The notes under the pieces are model-generated. The model was not told the DNA's origin and did not search any database. It saw only the letters and a program-made list of their open reading frames with translations. Made by a program: the position numbers and the translations under genes. Positions 16,187 to 23,744 of a stretch of 64,000 nt of DNA are shown piece after piece. The stretch is from contig NZ_JMEX01000008.1 of NCBI RefSeq assembly GCF_000760735.1, positions 900,018-964,017 on the forward strand, in the 5' to 3' direction. The stretch is from Rhodococcoides fascians A44A (lineage in GTDB: Bacteria > Actinomycetota > Actinomycetes > Mycobacteriales > Mycobacteriaceae). The first letter of the stretch is position 1, and the number at the start of each line of letters is the position of its first letter.

Positions 16187-18541
16187 GTGCGCGACTACGA
16201 CGAAGCCGACCTGAAGATCGACAAGCCCAAGACACACGCGGCCGGACCCGTCGCCGTTGCGGTGTCGATGAAACGCGCACTCGGACACATGGGGCCGGTG
16301 CGCACCGCCAAGACCCTCCTCGACCTCAATCAGGCCGAGGGCTTCGACTGCATGAGCTGCGCGTGGCCGGACCCTGATCCCGGCCACCGCCACGCGGCAG
16401 AGTTCTGCGAGAACGGCGCGAAAGCAGTTGCCGAAGAGGCGACGACGACCCGCGCGACGCCAGAGTTCTTCGCGGCCCACAGTATCGCCGAGCTCGACTC
16501 CAAGAGCGAACACTGGCTCGGCCAGCAAGGTCGCATCACCCACCCGATGGTCAAACTTCCCGGCGGGCGGTTCTACGAGCCGATCGACTGGGACGACGCG
16601 TTCCGACTCATCGGCGAGCAACTCAGGTCCCTGAACTCCCCCGACGAGGCGATCTTCTACACCTCGGGCCGCGCGTCGAACGAATCCGCCTTCGTGTACC
16701 AGCTTTTCGCCCGTGCGTTCGGCACCAACAACCTGCCCGACTGTTCCAACATGTGCCACGAGTCGACGTCGATCGCTCTGCAGGAGACCATCGGTATCGG
16801 CAAGGCCAGCGTCACCCTCCAGGACGTGTACGACGCCGAGCTGATCGTCCTCGCAGGCCAGAACCCCGGCACCAACCATCCACGCATGCTGTCCGCGCTG
16901 GAGAAGGCGAAGCAGAACGGCGCCAAGATTCTGTCGATCAACCCGTTGCGCGAAGCCGGACTGGTCAACTTCAAGAATCCACAGACGCCCCGCGGGATGG
17001 TCGGGCCGGGAACGGACCTGTCCGACTTCCACCTCCCCATTCGTGTGAACGGTGACCTCGCACTGTTCCAGGCCATCGGGTCGCTGCTCGTCGAGTGGGA
17101 CGCGATCGACCACGCCTTCGTCGAGCAGTACACCACCGGCTTCGAATCCTGGCGCGACAACGTCACCGCCGTCGACTGGGACGTCGTGACCGCGTCGACG
17201 GGCCTGTCCCGACACCAGATCACCGAGGCCGCGCAGATGCTGCGCGACTCGAAGGCCACCGTCTTCTGCTGGGCGATGGGCCTGACGCAGCACCGCAACG
17301 CCGTCGCGACCATCAAGGAACTGACCAATCTCGCGTTCGCGCAGGGCAACATCGGAAAGCCCGGCGCCGGATTGCTTCCGGTTCGTGGTCACTCGAACGT
17401 CCAGGGCGACCGGACCATGGGAATCTGGGAACGGGTGCCCGATCACTTCCTCGATTCCATCCAGGCCGAGTTCGGCTTCGACCCGCCGCGCGAGCACGGC
17501 CTCGACACCGTCGATTCCATCCGAGCCATGCGCGACGGAAAGGCCAGTTTCTTCCTCGGCCTCGGCGGCAACTTCGTTCAGGCGACGCCGGACTCGACGG
17601 TGACGCATCTGGCGATGCGACGCATGGCGATGACGGTGCACATCTCCACGAAGATCAACCGCTCGCACCTGGTCACCGGCGACATCGCCCTCATCCTCCC
17701 TACTCTCGGCCGCACCGAGAAGGACGTTCAGGCGACCGGCGAGCAGTGGATTTCGGTCGAGGACTCGACGTGCTCGGTGCACTCGTCGCGCGGGCCGCTG
17801 AAGCCGGCGAGCGATCTGCTCAAATCCGAGGTCGCCATCCTGACCGGTATCGCCGAAGCAGCCGTCGGAGATCGCCACGGGATCGACTGGAAGGGCATGC
17901 GCGAGAACTACAGCACCATCCGCTCGCACATCTCACGCGTCGTCAACGGGTGCGAGGGCTACGAGGTCAATGTCCGACGGCCCGGCGGTTTCGTGCTTCC
18001 GCATCCACCTCGGGATTCACGAACGTTCGAGACAAAGTCGGGTAGAGGCGAATTCACGACGTCGCCGATCGACGTACTGCATGTGCCCGACGGCCACCTG
18101 CTGTTGCAGACGTTGCGCAGCCACGATCAGTTCAACACCACGATCTACGGCCTGAGCGATCGGTACCGCGGAATCGAAGGCGGACGACGCGTGGTGTTCG
18201 TGCATCGCGAGGACATCGCGGCGCTCGGTTTTCAGGACGGCGACATCGTGGACTTGCTGACGCGGTGGGAGGACGACGACGTCGACCGCTGCGCCGACGG
18301 CTTCCGCATCGTCGAGTACGACACTCCGCGCGGCTGCGCGGCGGCGTACTACCCGGAGACCAATCCCCTTGTCCCACTCGATTCGACGGCCACCGACAGC
18401 AACTGCCCGACCTCGAAGTCCGTGGTGATCCAGCTCGTTCGCACGGGAACCTCGCACGCATGTGCAAGCGACGGAACGCAGGATCGCGTCGGATCCGACG
18501 AGGCGCACAAGAACCACCCGCAGCCGCGGCATCTCAGCTGA
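16187..18541 (+). CDS. Molybdopterin oxidoreductase, FdhF/YdeP family
   Basis: A 784-residue relative of formate dehydrogenase alpha subunits, of the YdeP type. A cysteine-containing N-terminal segment (FDCMSCAWPDPDPGHRHAAEFC) may hold an iron-sulfur centre. The molybdenum ligand is expected to be the Cys of NMCHES, so selenocysteine is not involved. Other family blocks are VLAGQNPGTNHPRM, the G-N-I-G-K-P-G-A-G motif and the C-terminal cofactor-binding segment GFQDGDIVDLLT. The GTG at 16187 has GAGGAAAGG upstream; the frame is open further upstream inside the ACBP gene but without family sequence. YdeP proteins are linked to acid resistance in E. coli, and the substrate is unknown. No fdhD or cofactor genes are nearby. 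Confidence 0.85.
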   Translation: MRDYDEADLKIDKPKTHAAGPVAVAVSMKRALGHMGPVRTAKTLLDLNQAEGFDCMSCAWPDPDPGHRHAAEFCENGAKAVAEEATTTRATPEFFAAHSIAELDSKSEHWLGQQGRITHPMVKLPGGRFYEPIDWDDAFRLIGEQLRSLNSPDEAIFYTSGRASNESAFVYQLFARAFGTNNLPDCSNMCHESTSIALQETIGIGKASVTLQDVYDAELIVLAGQNPGTNHPRMLSALEKAKQNGAKILSINPLREAGLVNFKNPQTPRGMVGPGTDLSDFHLPIRVNGDLALFQAIGSLLVEWDAIDHAFVEQYTTGFESWRDNVTAVDWDVVTASTGLSRHQITEAAQMLRDSKATVFCWAMGLTQHRNAVATIKELTNLAFAQGNIGKPGAGLLPVRGHSNVQGDRTMGIWERVPDHFLDSIQAEFGFDPPREHGLDTVDSIRAMRDGKASFFLGLGGNFVQATPDSTVTHLAMRRMAMTVHISTKINRSHLVTGDIALILPTLGRTEKDVQATGEQWISVEDSTCSVHSSRGPLKPASDLLKSEVAILTGIAEAAVGDRHGIDWKGMRENYSTIRSHISRVVNGCEGYEVNVRRPGGFVLPHPPRDSRTFETKSGRGEFTTSPIDVLHVPDGHLLLQTLRSHDQFNTTIYGLSDRYRGIEGGRRVVFVHREDIAALGFQDGDIVDLLTRWEDDDVDRCADGFRIVEYDTPRGCAAAYYPETNPLVPLDSTATDSNCPTSKSVVIQLVRTGTSHACASDGTQDRVGSDEAHKNHPQPRHLS

Positions 18542-18546
18542 CCCCT

Positions 18547-18624
18547 ATGTGAGTGGAAATGTAGGCCATGGGGCAGGAGCGGAGCCTGCGGAGCGACCAG
18601 AAGGCACTACATTTCCACTCACAT
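18547..18624. terminator. Long palindrome with embedded dispersed repeat
   Basis: Perfect 17-base arms (ATGTGAGTGGAAATGTA and its complement, 18547-18563 and 18608-18624) enclose 44 bases that include a copy of the dispersed repeat (18570-18598, containing GGAGCCTGCGGAGCGACC). The structure lies between two convergent genes and touches the stop codon of the leftward one. It probably acts as a bidirectional terminator. The same outer-arm sequence recurs at 42219-42258. Confidence 0.75.
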
Positions 18625-19442
18625 CAAACCAGGGCGCGCCCCGCGCGAATTCTGGACCGCACGTCCCACAGCAGCACGTTGAAGGGCATTTCCCGGACCA
18701 CCTGAGGCGTCACTCGGTTGATCACGGCGAGGGTGCCCATGAGCCGATCGAACCGCTTCTGCTTGATCGGGTCCCACGGCAGTTCCATTTCGTCCCTGAA
18801 CCGTTCGGGGAGAAACCCGGTGGTCACGAACCGCATGAACGGGCCGATGAAAGGATGCAGCACTCGGGGTTTGACGAACGTCGCCGACGCGATTCCGTGG
18901 AGATACCGACGGATGGTCGGGTCGATGTGCACGTCGGCCAGCGCTGCGTCCCAGTACTTCTCGAACGTGATGCGGTCCGCGGGCCACATGTCGCGCGGCA
19001 TCTGCAACGTCGATCCGAGAACGTGGCATCGCTGGTACATCTCGTCGAGGAACTCCGGGTCGGGTTCGTCGTAGAGCGCGTAGTAGACGTCCTCGAAGCC
19101 TCGGTACAGGCATGCTGCTACCCACAGCTGCAGGTTCGGGTCGAAGGCGTTGTACTTCACGGGACTGTCCGCCGTGGACTTGACTGCCGCGTGAGATCTG
19201 TTGGTCGCCTTACGGTACGCAGCCTTGACGTCGTCGTCGCCCATGCCCGCAACGGCGAGATAGGACAGCGTGGTCCGGGTCCGCTTCACCGGATGTCGGT
19301 TGATCTGGCCGCTTTCGACGCGACTCTCGAACACTCCGTACCCGACGGCCGGATGTCCCAGTTGCATGATGACGTTGGCGCCACCGGCGAGCAGGCCGAC
19401 CCCGGTCATCGATTTGCGGAGCAGTTCGTTGTCGACTGTCAT
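18624..19442 (-). CDS. DUF2236 oxygenase-like protein, copy 2
   Basis: A 272-residue DUF2236 protein that begins with the family sequence LLAGGANVIMQLGHPAVGYGVFESRVESGQINRHPVKRTRTTLSYLAVA. The conserved histidine segment is NRSHAAVKSTADSPVKYNAFDPNLQLWVAACLYRGFEDVYYAL. This copy is closer to the typical actinobacterial DUF2236 proteins than copy 1. AGAAGGG precedes the ATG. It is divergent from a TetR gene, as copy 1 is. A haem-dependent oxygenase activity is known for Lcp in this superfamily, but activity here is only an inference. Confidence 0.88.
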   Translation of the reverse strand: MTVDNELLRKSMTGVGLLAGGANVIMQLGHPAVGYGVFESRVESGQINRHPVKRTRTTLSYLAVAGMGDDDVKAAYRKATNRSHAAVKSTADSPVKYNAFDPNLQLWVAACLYRGFEDVYYALYDEPDPEFLDEMYQRCHVLGSTLQMPRDMWPADRITFEKYWDAALADVHIDPTIRRYLHGIASATFVKPRVLHPFIGPFMRFVTTGFLPERFRDEMELPWDPIKQKRFDRLMGTLAVINRVTPQVVREMPFNVLLWDVRSRIRAGRALV

Positions 19443-19463
19443 GGCGAACCCTTCTGATCGGAT

Positions 19464-19487
19464 ATCTGCATACGTGCGTGTGCAGAT
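19464..19487. promoter_or_regulatory. Candidate operator between DUF2236 copy 2 and its TetR
   Basis: A 7-base perfect dyad, ATCTGCA and TGCAGAT with a 10-base spacer, lies in the 85-base gap between the divergent genes. A further GTGCAG/CTGCAC pair overlaps it. Position and symmetry suggest the site of the adjacent TetR protein; it differs from the palindrome of the first DUF2236/TetR pair. Confidence 0.4.
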
Positions 19488-19527
19488 GACGCTAGGCGCG
19501 CTGCACGATCGGTGTCAAGATGTGTTC

Positions 19528-20274
19528 ATGGCCGAATCACCGCGCACCTACGGCGGAGTCGACGGCTCGGCCAGGGTCGCCGAACGTCGCCGAGCCCTCG
19601 TCGAAGCGGGCCTCGACCTGCTCGGAACGACCGAACCGGAACTGACCGTGCGCGGCGTCTGCCGCCGAGCAGGCGTCGCCTCGCGCTACTTCTACGAGAG
19701 CTTCGGCGACAAGAACGACCTGATGGAAGCGGTGTACGACCACGTGATCGGCGAAATCACGACGACGACCCTGGCAGCCGTCGGCGCCGCACCCGACACC
19801 GAACACGACCGCGTCCACGCCGCAGTACACACGATCGTGCGTCTGGTCGCCGAGGACCCACGCCGAGGCCGACTGCTCTTCTCGGCGACCCTGAGCAACG
19901 ACGTTCTCGCCGCCAAACGATCCGAGTCGACACAGATGTTCGCCGGACTGCTCGCCTCGCAGGCCAGCGAGTTCTACGCCACCGACACCATCGAACGCCT
20001 CGACCTCACGACCCACTTCGTCGTCGGCGGCTTCGCCCAGGTGTTGACCTCATGGCTGGGCGGCGAACTGATTCTCGAAGAGAATGCCGTGGTCGACTGG
20101 TGCACGGACCTACTCCTCGCCGCCGCCCCTACCGGGTCCCGCCCCGGCCATTCCGCAGGCTCCACTCCTGCCTGGTCCGGTCATTCCGCAGGCTCCACTC
20201 CTGCCCACTCTGGTCATTCCGCAGGCTCCACTCCTGCCCACTCTGGTCATTCCGCAGGCTCCACTCCTGCGTAA
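19528..20274 (+). CDS. TetR-family regulator with an 11-residue tandem-repeat C-terminal tail
   Basis: A 248-residue protein. Residues about 1-205 are an ordinary TetR regulator, with the helix-turn-helix LTVRGVCRRAGVASRYFYESFGDKNDLMEAVYDHV and a helical ligand domain ending near LLLAAAPTGS. The last 40 or so residues are four in-frame copies of GHSAGSTPA separated by W/A-HS residues, encoded by a 33-base tandem DNA repeat of the dispersed family described here. This tail is unlike any TetR ligand domain and is best explained by repeat insertion that replaced or extended the native stop. The gene is divergent from DUF2236 copy 2. The start is the ATG at 19528; upstream in-frame sequence does not resemble the family. 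Confidence 0.85.
   Translation: MAESPRTYGGVDGSARVAERRRALVEAGLDLLGTTEPELTVRGVCRRAGVASRYFYESFGDKNDLMEAVYDHVIGEITTTTLAAVGAAPDTEHDRVHAAVHTIVRLVAEDPRRGRLLFSATLSNDVLAAKRSESTQMFAGLLASQASEFYATDTIERLDLTTHFVVGGFAQVLTSWLGGELILEENAVVDWCTDLLLAAAPTGSRPGHSAGSTPAWSGHSAGSTPAHSGHSAGSTPAHSGHSAGSTPA
20149..20270 (+). repeat. Four-copy 33-bp tandem array of the dispersed repeat, inside the TetR coding region
   Basis: Units begin at 20149, 20182, 20215 and 20248, giving an exact 33-base period. Each unit contains CATTCCGCAGGCTCCACTCC. The period is a multiple of three, so the array is translated as an 11-residue repeat up to the stop at 20272-20274. The sequence GCAGG-N7-CCTGC within each unit is itself a small dyad. 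Confidence 0.95.
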
Positions 20275-20281
20275 GCAGGCG

Positions 20282-20938
20282 TCACGGAAGACCGAGGTGC
20301 GCGACCAGGCGCTCCGCCCCGTCGGCGAACTGCCTGCGCATAAGCTCGCCGACCGTGTCGAAGTCGCATCGCGAGAAGGCCGCGATCAGAGCGTCGTGAC
20401 TGCGGACCGATTGCTCGCCCCACGACGGATCCGAGGCGTAGAGCCTGGCCGGGGTATAACGGATTGCCCCGAAGAGGAACCACGCCAATTTCTTGCCGCC
20501 CGCCACCCGGTTGATGAAGCGGTGGAACTCGAATTCGCAGGTTTCGACGGCCTGTGCGTCGGCGCGCGCCACGGCGTCCCGCAGCCGGGCGTTGAGGCCG
20601 ACGAGCCCTTCGATCTGCACGTCGGTGATGACTCGTGCTGCTCGTCTGGCGAGCTTGCTGGCGATGGTGCCTTGCAGCCAGAAGATGTCGTCGATGTCCT
20701 CGCGGCTGAGTTCGCCGACGCGGTAGCCGCGATTGGGCACTTGCTCGACGAGTCCCTCACCGCGCAGCGTCACGAGCGCTTCGCGGACGGGAGTAGCACT
20801 GACGCCGAGATCTGCTGCGGTGTCGTCGATGCGCACGAACGTGCCCGGCCCGAGCACTCCCGACATGATCTGCGCTCGCAGGCGCGCCGCAACCTCTTCC
20901 GACAGTTGCGGTCGCCGTCGCAGTACCGAAGCAGTCAC
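20282..20938 (-). CDS. GntR-family (FCD domain) regulator, copy 1
   Basis: A 218-residue GntR regulator with N-terminal winged helix (LSEEVAARLRAQIMSGVLGPGTFVRIDDTAADLGVSATPVREALVTLRGEGLVEQVPNRGYRV) and a helical FCD ligand domain with the metal-binding pattern (FEFHRFINR and later His residues). The GTG start overlaps the stop of the acyl-CoA dehydrogenase gene by four bases, so the two are one operon with the regulator second. A closely similar paralogue lies at 41542. FadR-subfamily regulators often control fatty acid degradation; the dyad upstream of the aldehyde dehydrogenase is a possible target. Confidence 0.88.
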   Translation of the reverse strand: MTASVLRRRPQLSEEVAARLRAQIMSGVLGPGTFVRIDDTAADLGVSATPVREALVTLRGEGLVEQVPNRGYRVGELSREDIDDIFWLQGTIASKLARRAARVITDVQIEGLVGLNARLRDAVARADAQAVETCEFEFHRFINRVAGGKKLAWFLFGAIRYTPARLYASDPSWGEQSVRSHDALIAAFSRCDFDTVGELMRRQFADGAERLVAHLGLP

Positions 20939-22110
20939 AGCCCGTATGTCTTGCCGATGATGTCACGCTGAATTTCGTTGGTACCGCCGTAGATCGACGA
21001 GACGAGCGTGGTGCGGACGTGCTTCTCCATGTCGAATTCGGTGGCGTAGCCGTAGCCGCCCATCATCTGCATGCCTTCGAGTGCGACTTTCTTGGCGGTT
21101 TCGGTCAACTTCAGTTTCGCCATCGACGCTTCCCGCGGGAACAGCTTCGTCGGGTTCTCGTCGACGAGCCGGGCGACGTGGTACACCAGTAGCCGACCGC
21201 ATTCGATCTCGGTCGCAAGGTCTGCCACGCGGTGACGCAGTGCTTGGAAGGTGCCGACGGGACGACCGAATTGCTTGCGTTGCGTGATGAATTCGAGGGT
21301 GTCGTCGAATGCGCGCTGCGCCGTCCCGAGCATCATCGCCGCCAAGATGAGGCGTTCGATGTTCAGGCCCGTCATCAGCTGCGCCCATCCTTGCCCTTCG
21401 ACTCCGACCACCGAATCCTCGGGGAGCAGGCAATCGGTGAAATAGAGGTCGTTGACCTCCTTGCCACCCATCGTGCCGATTCCCACGATGTTGAGGCCGT
21501 CGATGTCGGCGGGCACATCGAACATCGTCAATCCCTCGTGCTTCCCTTCCCCGCGCTCCTGTCGGGTCGCTCCACCGGCTACGCTCCTGCCGGTTCGCGC
21601 AACCAACAGAATGCGATCCGCGAAGTGCGCGTTGGAGCACCAGGTCTTCTGGCCGTTGATGAGCCAGCCACCCTCGGTCTTCTCGGCCTTGCAACTGAGG
21701 TTGCCGACGTCGGAGCCTGCTTCCGGTTCGGACATCGAGATCGAATAACTCTTTCCCTCGACGATGCCGCCGAGCACCGTTTCCTTCTGCGACGCGGTGC
21801 CGAACTTCTCGTAGGCGGCGCCGGTGATCAGCGTCGGGCCGATGCCGCCGATCGGGGCCATGCCCTTGGCTGCTTGTTCGAGCAGAATGCACATGTCGAC
21901 GACGCTGCCGTCGGCTCCGCCGTACTCCTCGGGAATCGTCGCGCCCAGCCATCCGAGTTCGGCCATCTTGTCGTACAGGCCTTGGTTGTGGGTGTGCTGT
22001 CCGTGCTCGGTCAACGCGTCGCGCTGCTCTCGAGTACCGGCTTCGCGAGCGCAGAACGCTGCGACCGCCGCGGCGAAGGATGCTTGTTCCTGGGTGAAGT
22101 CCGTACTCAT
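20935..22110 (-). CDS. Acyl-CoA dehydrogenase with an in-frame repeat-derived insert
   Basis: A 391-residue FAD-dependent acyl-CoA dehydrogenase. The family blocks are YSISMSEPEAGSDVGNLSCKAEKTEGGWLINGQKTWCSNAHFADRILLVART and the C-terminal GGYGYATEFDMEKHVRTTLVSSIYGGTNEIQRDIIGKTYGL. The usual catalytic Glu of medium-chain enzymes is Gly here (IYGGT), and Glu252 in NIERLILA fits the alternative position used by isovaleryl-CoA-type enzymes. Between ART and KHEGLTMF, where relatives have a few residues, about 20 residues rich in Gly, Arg and Glu are encoded by DNA resembling the dispersed repeat. GGAG precedes the ATG at 22110. It is followed by the GntR gene with a 4-base overlap. Confidence 0.88.
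   Translation of the reverse strand: MSTDFTQEQASFAAAVAAFCAREAGTREQRDALTEHGQHTHNQGLYDKMAELGWLGATIPEEYGGADGSVVDMCILLEQAAKGMAPIGGIGPTLITGAAYEKFGTASQKETVLGGIVEGKSYSISMSEPEAGSDVGNLSCKAEKTEGGWLINGQKTWCSNAHFADRILLVARTGRSVAGGATRQERGEGKHEGLTMFDVPADIDGLNIVGIGTMGGKEVNDLYFTDCLLPEDSVVGVEGQGWAQLMTGLNIERLILAAMMLGTAQRAFDDTLEFITQRKQFGRPVGTFQALRHRVADLATEIECGRLLVYHVARLVDENPTKLFPREASMAKLKLTETAKKVALEGMQMMGGYGYATEFDMEKHVRTTLVSSIYGGTNEIQRDIIGKTYGL
21545..21598 (-). repeat. Repeat-like segment inside the acyl-CoA dehydrogenase gene
   Basis: The plus strand here reads GCTCCTGTCGGGTCGCTCC followed by ACGCTCCTGCCGGTTCGC, similar to the variant GGGTCGCTCCGCTCCTGCC at 4478-4499 and to the dispersed repeat core. It is in frame in the gene and adds roughly residues 172-190. 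Confidence 0.55.
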
Positions 22111-22195
22111 GAAGTGCTCCAGACGGTAGAGGGCCGGGATGCGAAGGGTTGTCATCGACCGGACGCGGCGCATAGTGTGAGCTCCACAACAGTAA

Positions 22196-22216
22196 ATCAC
22201 ATCAAATATATGTGAT
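22196..22216. promoter_or_regulatory. Candidate operator upstream of the aldehyde dehydrogenase
   Basis: A perfect dyad ATCACAT-N7-ATGTGAT lies 28 bases before the aldehyde dehydrogenase start and 86 bases before the divergent acyl-CoA dehydrogenase start. Its size and symmetry fit a GntR or TetR dimer. The FCD-type GntR encoded at the end of the divergent operon is the nearest candidate. Confidence 0.5.
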
Positions 22217-22243
22217 GCGATTTCGACAACGCGGAGGACAACC

Positions 22244-23740
22244 ATGACGGACCAGGTCGTAGAGACGAAAGCCCGTACGTTCGACAGCCTCGACCCACGC
22301 ACCGGTGACGTACTCGCTACCTATCCGATTGCCGGGGACGCCGAGGTGTCGGCCGCAGTCGATCGCGCACGGTCCGCCGCCAGGTGGTGGGACGTCCAGG
22401 GGTTCACCGGCCGCAAACGGTGGCTGCTCGAATTCAAGAGCGCCATCGCGCGTGACGCGAAATCTCTCGCCGACGTCATCGCCTCCGAGAGCGGCAAGCC
22501 CGACGAGGACGCGCTGCTCGAGGTCATGCTGGGCGTCGAACACATCGACTGGGCCGCCAGAAACGCCGAGAAGATTCTGAAACAACGCAAGGTGTCCTCC
22601 GGCTTGATCAGCCCCAACCAGCAGGCCTACGTCGGGTACCGGCCGTTCGGCGTCGTCGGCGTCATCGGGCCGTGGAACTACCCGCTCTACACCCCGATGG
22701 GATCCATCGCGTACTCGCTCGCTGCCGGCAACACCGTGGTGTTCAAGCCCAGCGAACTGACTCCGGGCGTCGGGGTCTGGCTGGCACAGAAGTGGGAGTC
22801 CATCGCTGCTGCTCATCCGGTGTTCCAGACGATCACCGGCGACGGCTCGACCGGAACTGCGCTGTGCACCGCCGGTGTGGACAAGATCGCGTTCACCGGG
22901 TCCACCGCGACCGCCAAGAAGGTCATGGCGACATGCGCCCAGTCCCTCACTCCGTTGGTCGCCGAGTGCGGAGGAAAGGACGCCATGCTCGTCGACGTCG
23001 ACGCGAATCTCGATGCGGCAGTGGAGTTCGCGACCTTCGGCGCCATGGGCAACGCCGGCCAGACGTGCGCGGGCGTCGAGCGCATCTACGTCGCCGCCCC
23101 GGTCTACGACGAGTTCTTGCGGAAGTTCGCCGCGTCGGCGAAGGCCCTGAAACCCGGCGGCGCGGGCACGTCCTCGTACGGCCCGATGACATTGGGCAAG
23201 CAGAGCGGCATCGTCCGATCCCAGATCGAGGACGCTCTCGCCAAGGGTGGCAGAGCCGTTCTGGGAGGCCTGGATTCGCTGCACGGCCCGTACATCGACC
23301 CGGTGATTCTCACCGACGTACCCGAGAACTCCACAGCGATCACCGAGGAGACGTTCGGCCCCACCGTCGTCGTGAACAAGGTTCGCGATCTCGACGAGGG
23401 CATCGAACGCGCCAACGCATCGTCCTACGGCCTCGGTGCATCGGTGTTCACCAAGGACAACGCAGCCGGACGACGTGCGGCGGAGAAGCTCGCCTGTGGC
23501 GTCGTGACCGTCAACTCCGTCCTGGGCTTCGCCGGCATTCCAGCGCTGCCGTTCGGCGGAACCGGGGACTCCGGCTTCGGCCGCATCCACGGCGCCGACG
23601 GTCTCCGCGAGTTCAGTACCGTCAAATCCCTTGCCGTGCAAAAGTTCGCCGCGCCGCTCAATCTACTGACGATGCGAAGAAAAGCGCGCGATCTCAAGAT
23701 CTCCGCACTGGTGCTCAAGCTTCGCCACGGCAGAGGCTGA
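22244..23740 (+). CDS. Aldehyde dehydrogenase (NAD(P)-dependent)
   Basis: A 498-residue aldehyde dehydrogenase that oxidizes aldehydes to carboxylic acids. The catalytic Glu is Glu241 in VAECGGKDAML and the catalytic Cys is Cys275 in GNAGQTCAGVER; cofactor and substrate motifs GVIGPWNYPLY and FTGSTATAKKV are present. A basic C-terminal tail of about 40 residues (LLTMRRKARDLKISALVLKLRHGRG) follows the usual end and could attach to membrane, as in fatty aldehyde dehydrogenases. CGGAGG precedes the ATG. Its partner four bases downstream is DUF2236 copy 3, so an oxygenase producing an aldehyde followed by its oxidation is a reasonable but untested idea. Confidence 0.9.
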   Translation: MTDQVVETKARTFDSLDPRTGDVLATYPIAGDAEVSAAVDRARSAARWWDVQGFTGRKRWLLEFKSAIARDAKSLADVIASESGKPDEDALLEVMLGVEHIDWAARNAEKILKQRKVSSGLISPNQQAYVGYRPFGVVGVIGPWNYPLYTPMGSIAYSLAAGNTVVFKPSELTPGVGVWLAQKWESIAAAHPVFQTITGDGSTGTALCTAGVDKIAFTGSTATAKKVMATCAQSLTPLVAECGGKDAMLVDVDANLDAAVEFATFGAMGNAGQTCAGVERIYVAAPVYDEFLRKFAASAKALKPGGAGTSSYGPMTLGKQSGIVRSQIEDALAKGGRAVLGGLDSLHGPYIDPVILTDVPENSTAITEETFGPTVVVNKVRDLDEGIERANASSYGLGASVFTKDNAAGRRAAEKLACGVVTVNSVLGFAGIPALPFGGTGDSGFGRIHGADGLREFSTVKSLAVQKFAAPLNLLTMRRKARDLKISALVLKLRHGRG

Positions 23741-23744
23741 CGCC

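Noticed and set aside
16750-16770. Selenocysteine in the formate-dehydrogenase-like protein
   Set aside because: The molybdenum-ligand position is an ordinary Cys codon in NMCHES and no in-frame stop needs recoding.
16013-17929. A 638-codon minus-strand frame across the molybdopterin oxidoreductase
   Set aside because: It is a GC-driven antisense frame; the plus strand carries the complete molybdoenzyme motifs.
20149-20270. CRISPR array suggested by regular 33-base repeats
   Set aside because: The spacers would be only about 10 bases and are nearly the same in each unit, no cas genes are present, and the array is translated as part of a TetR gene.
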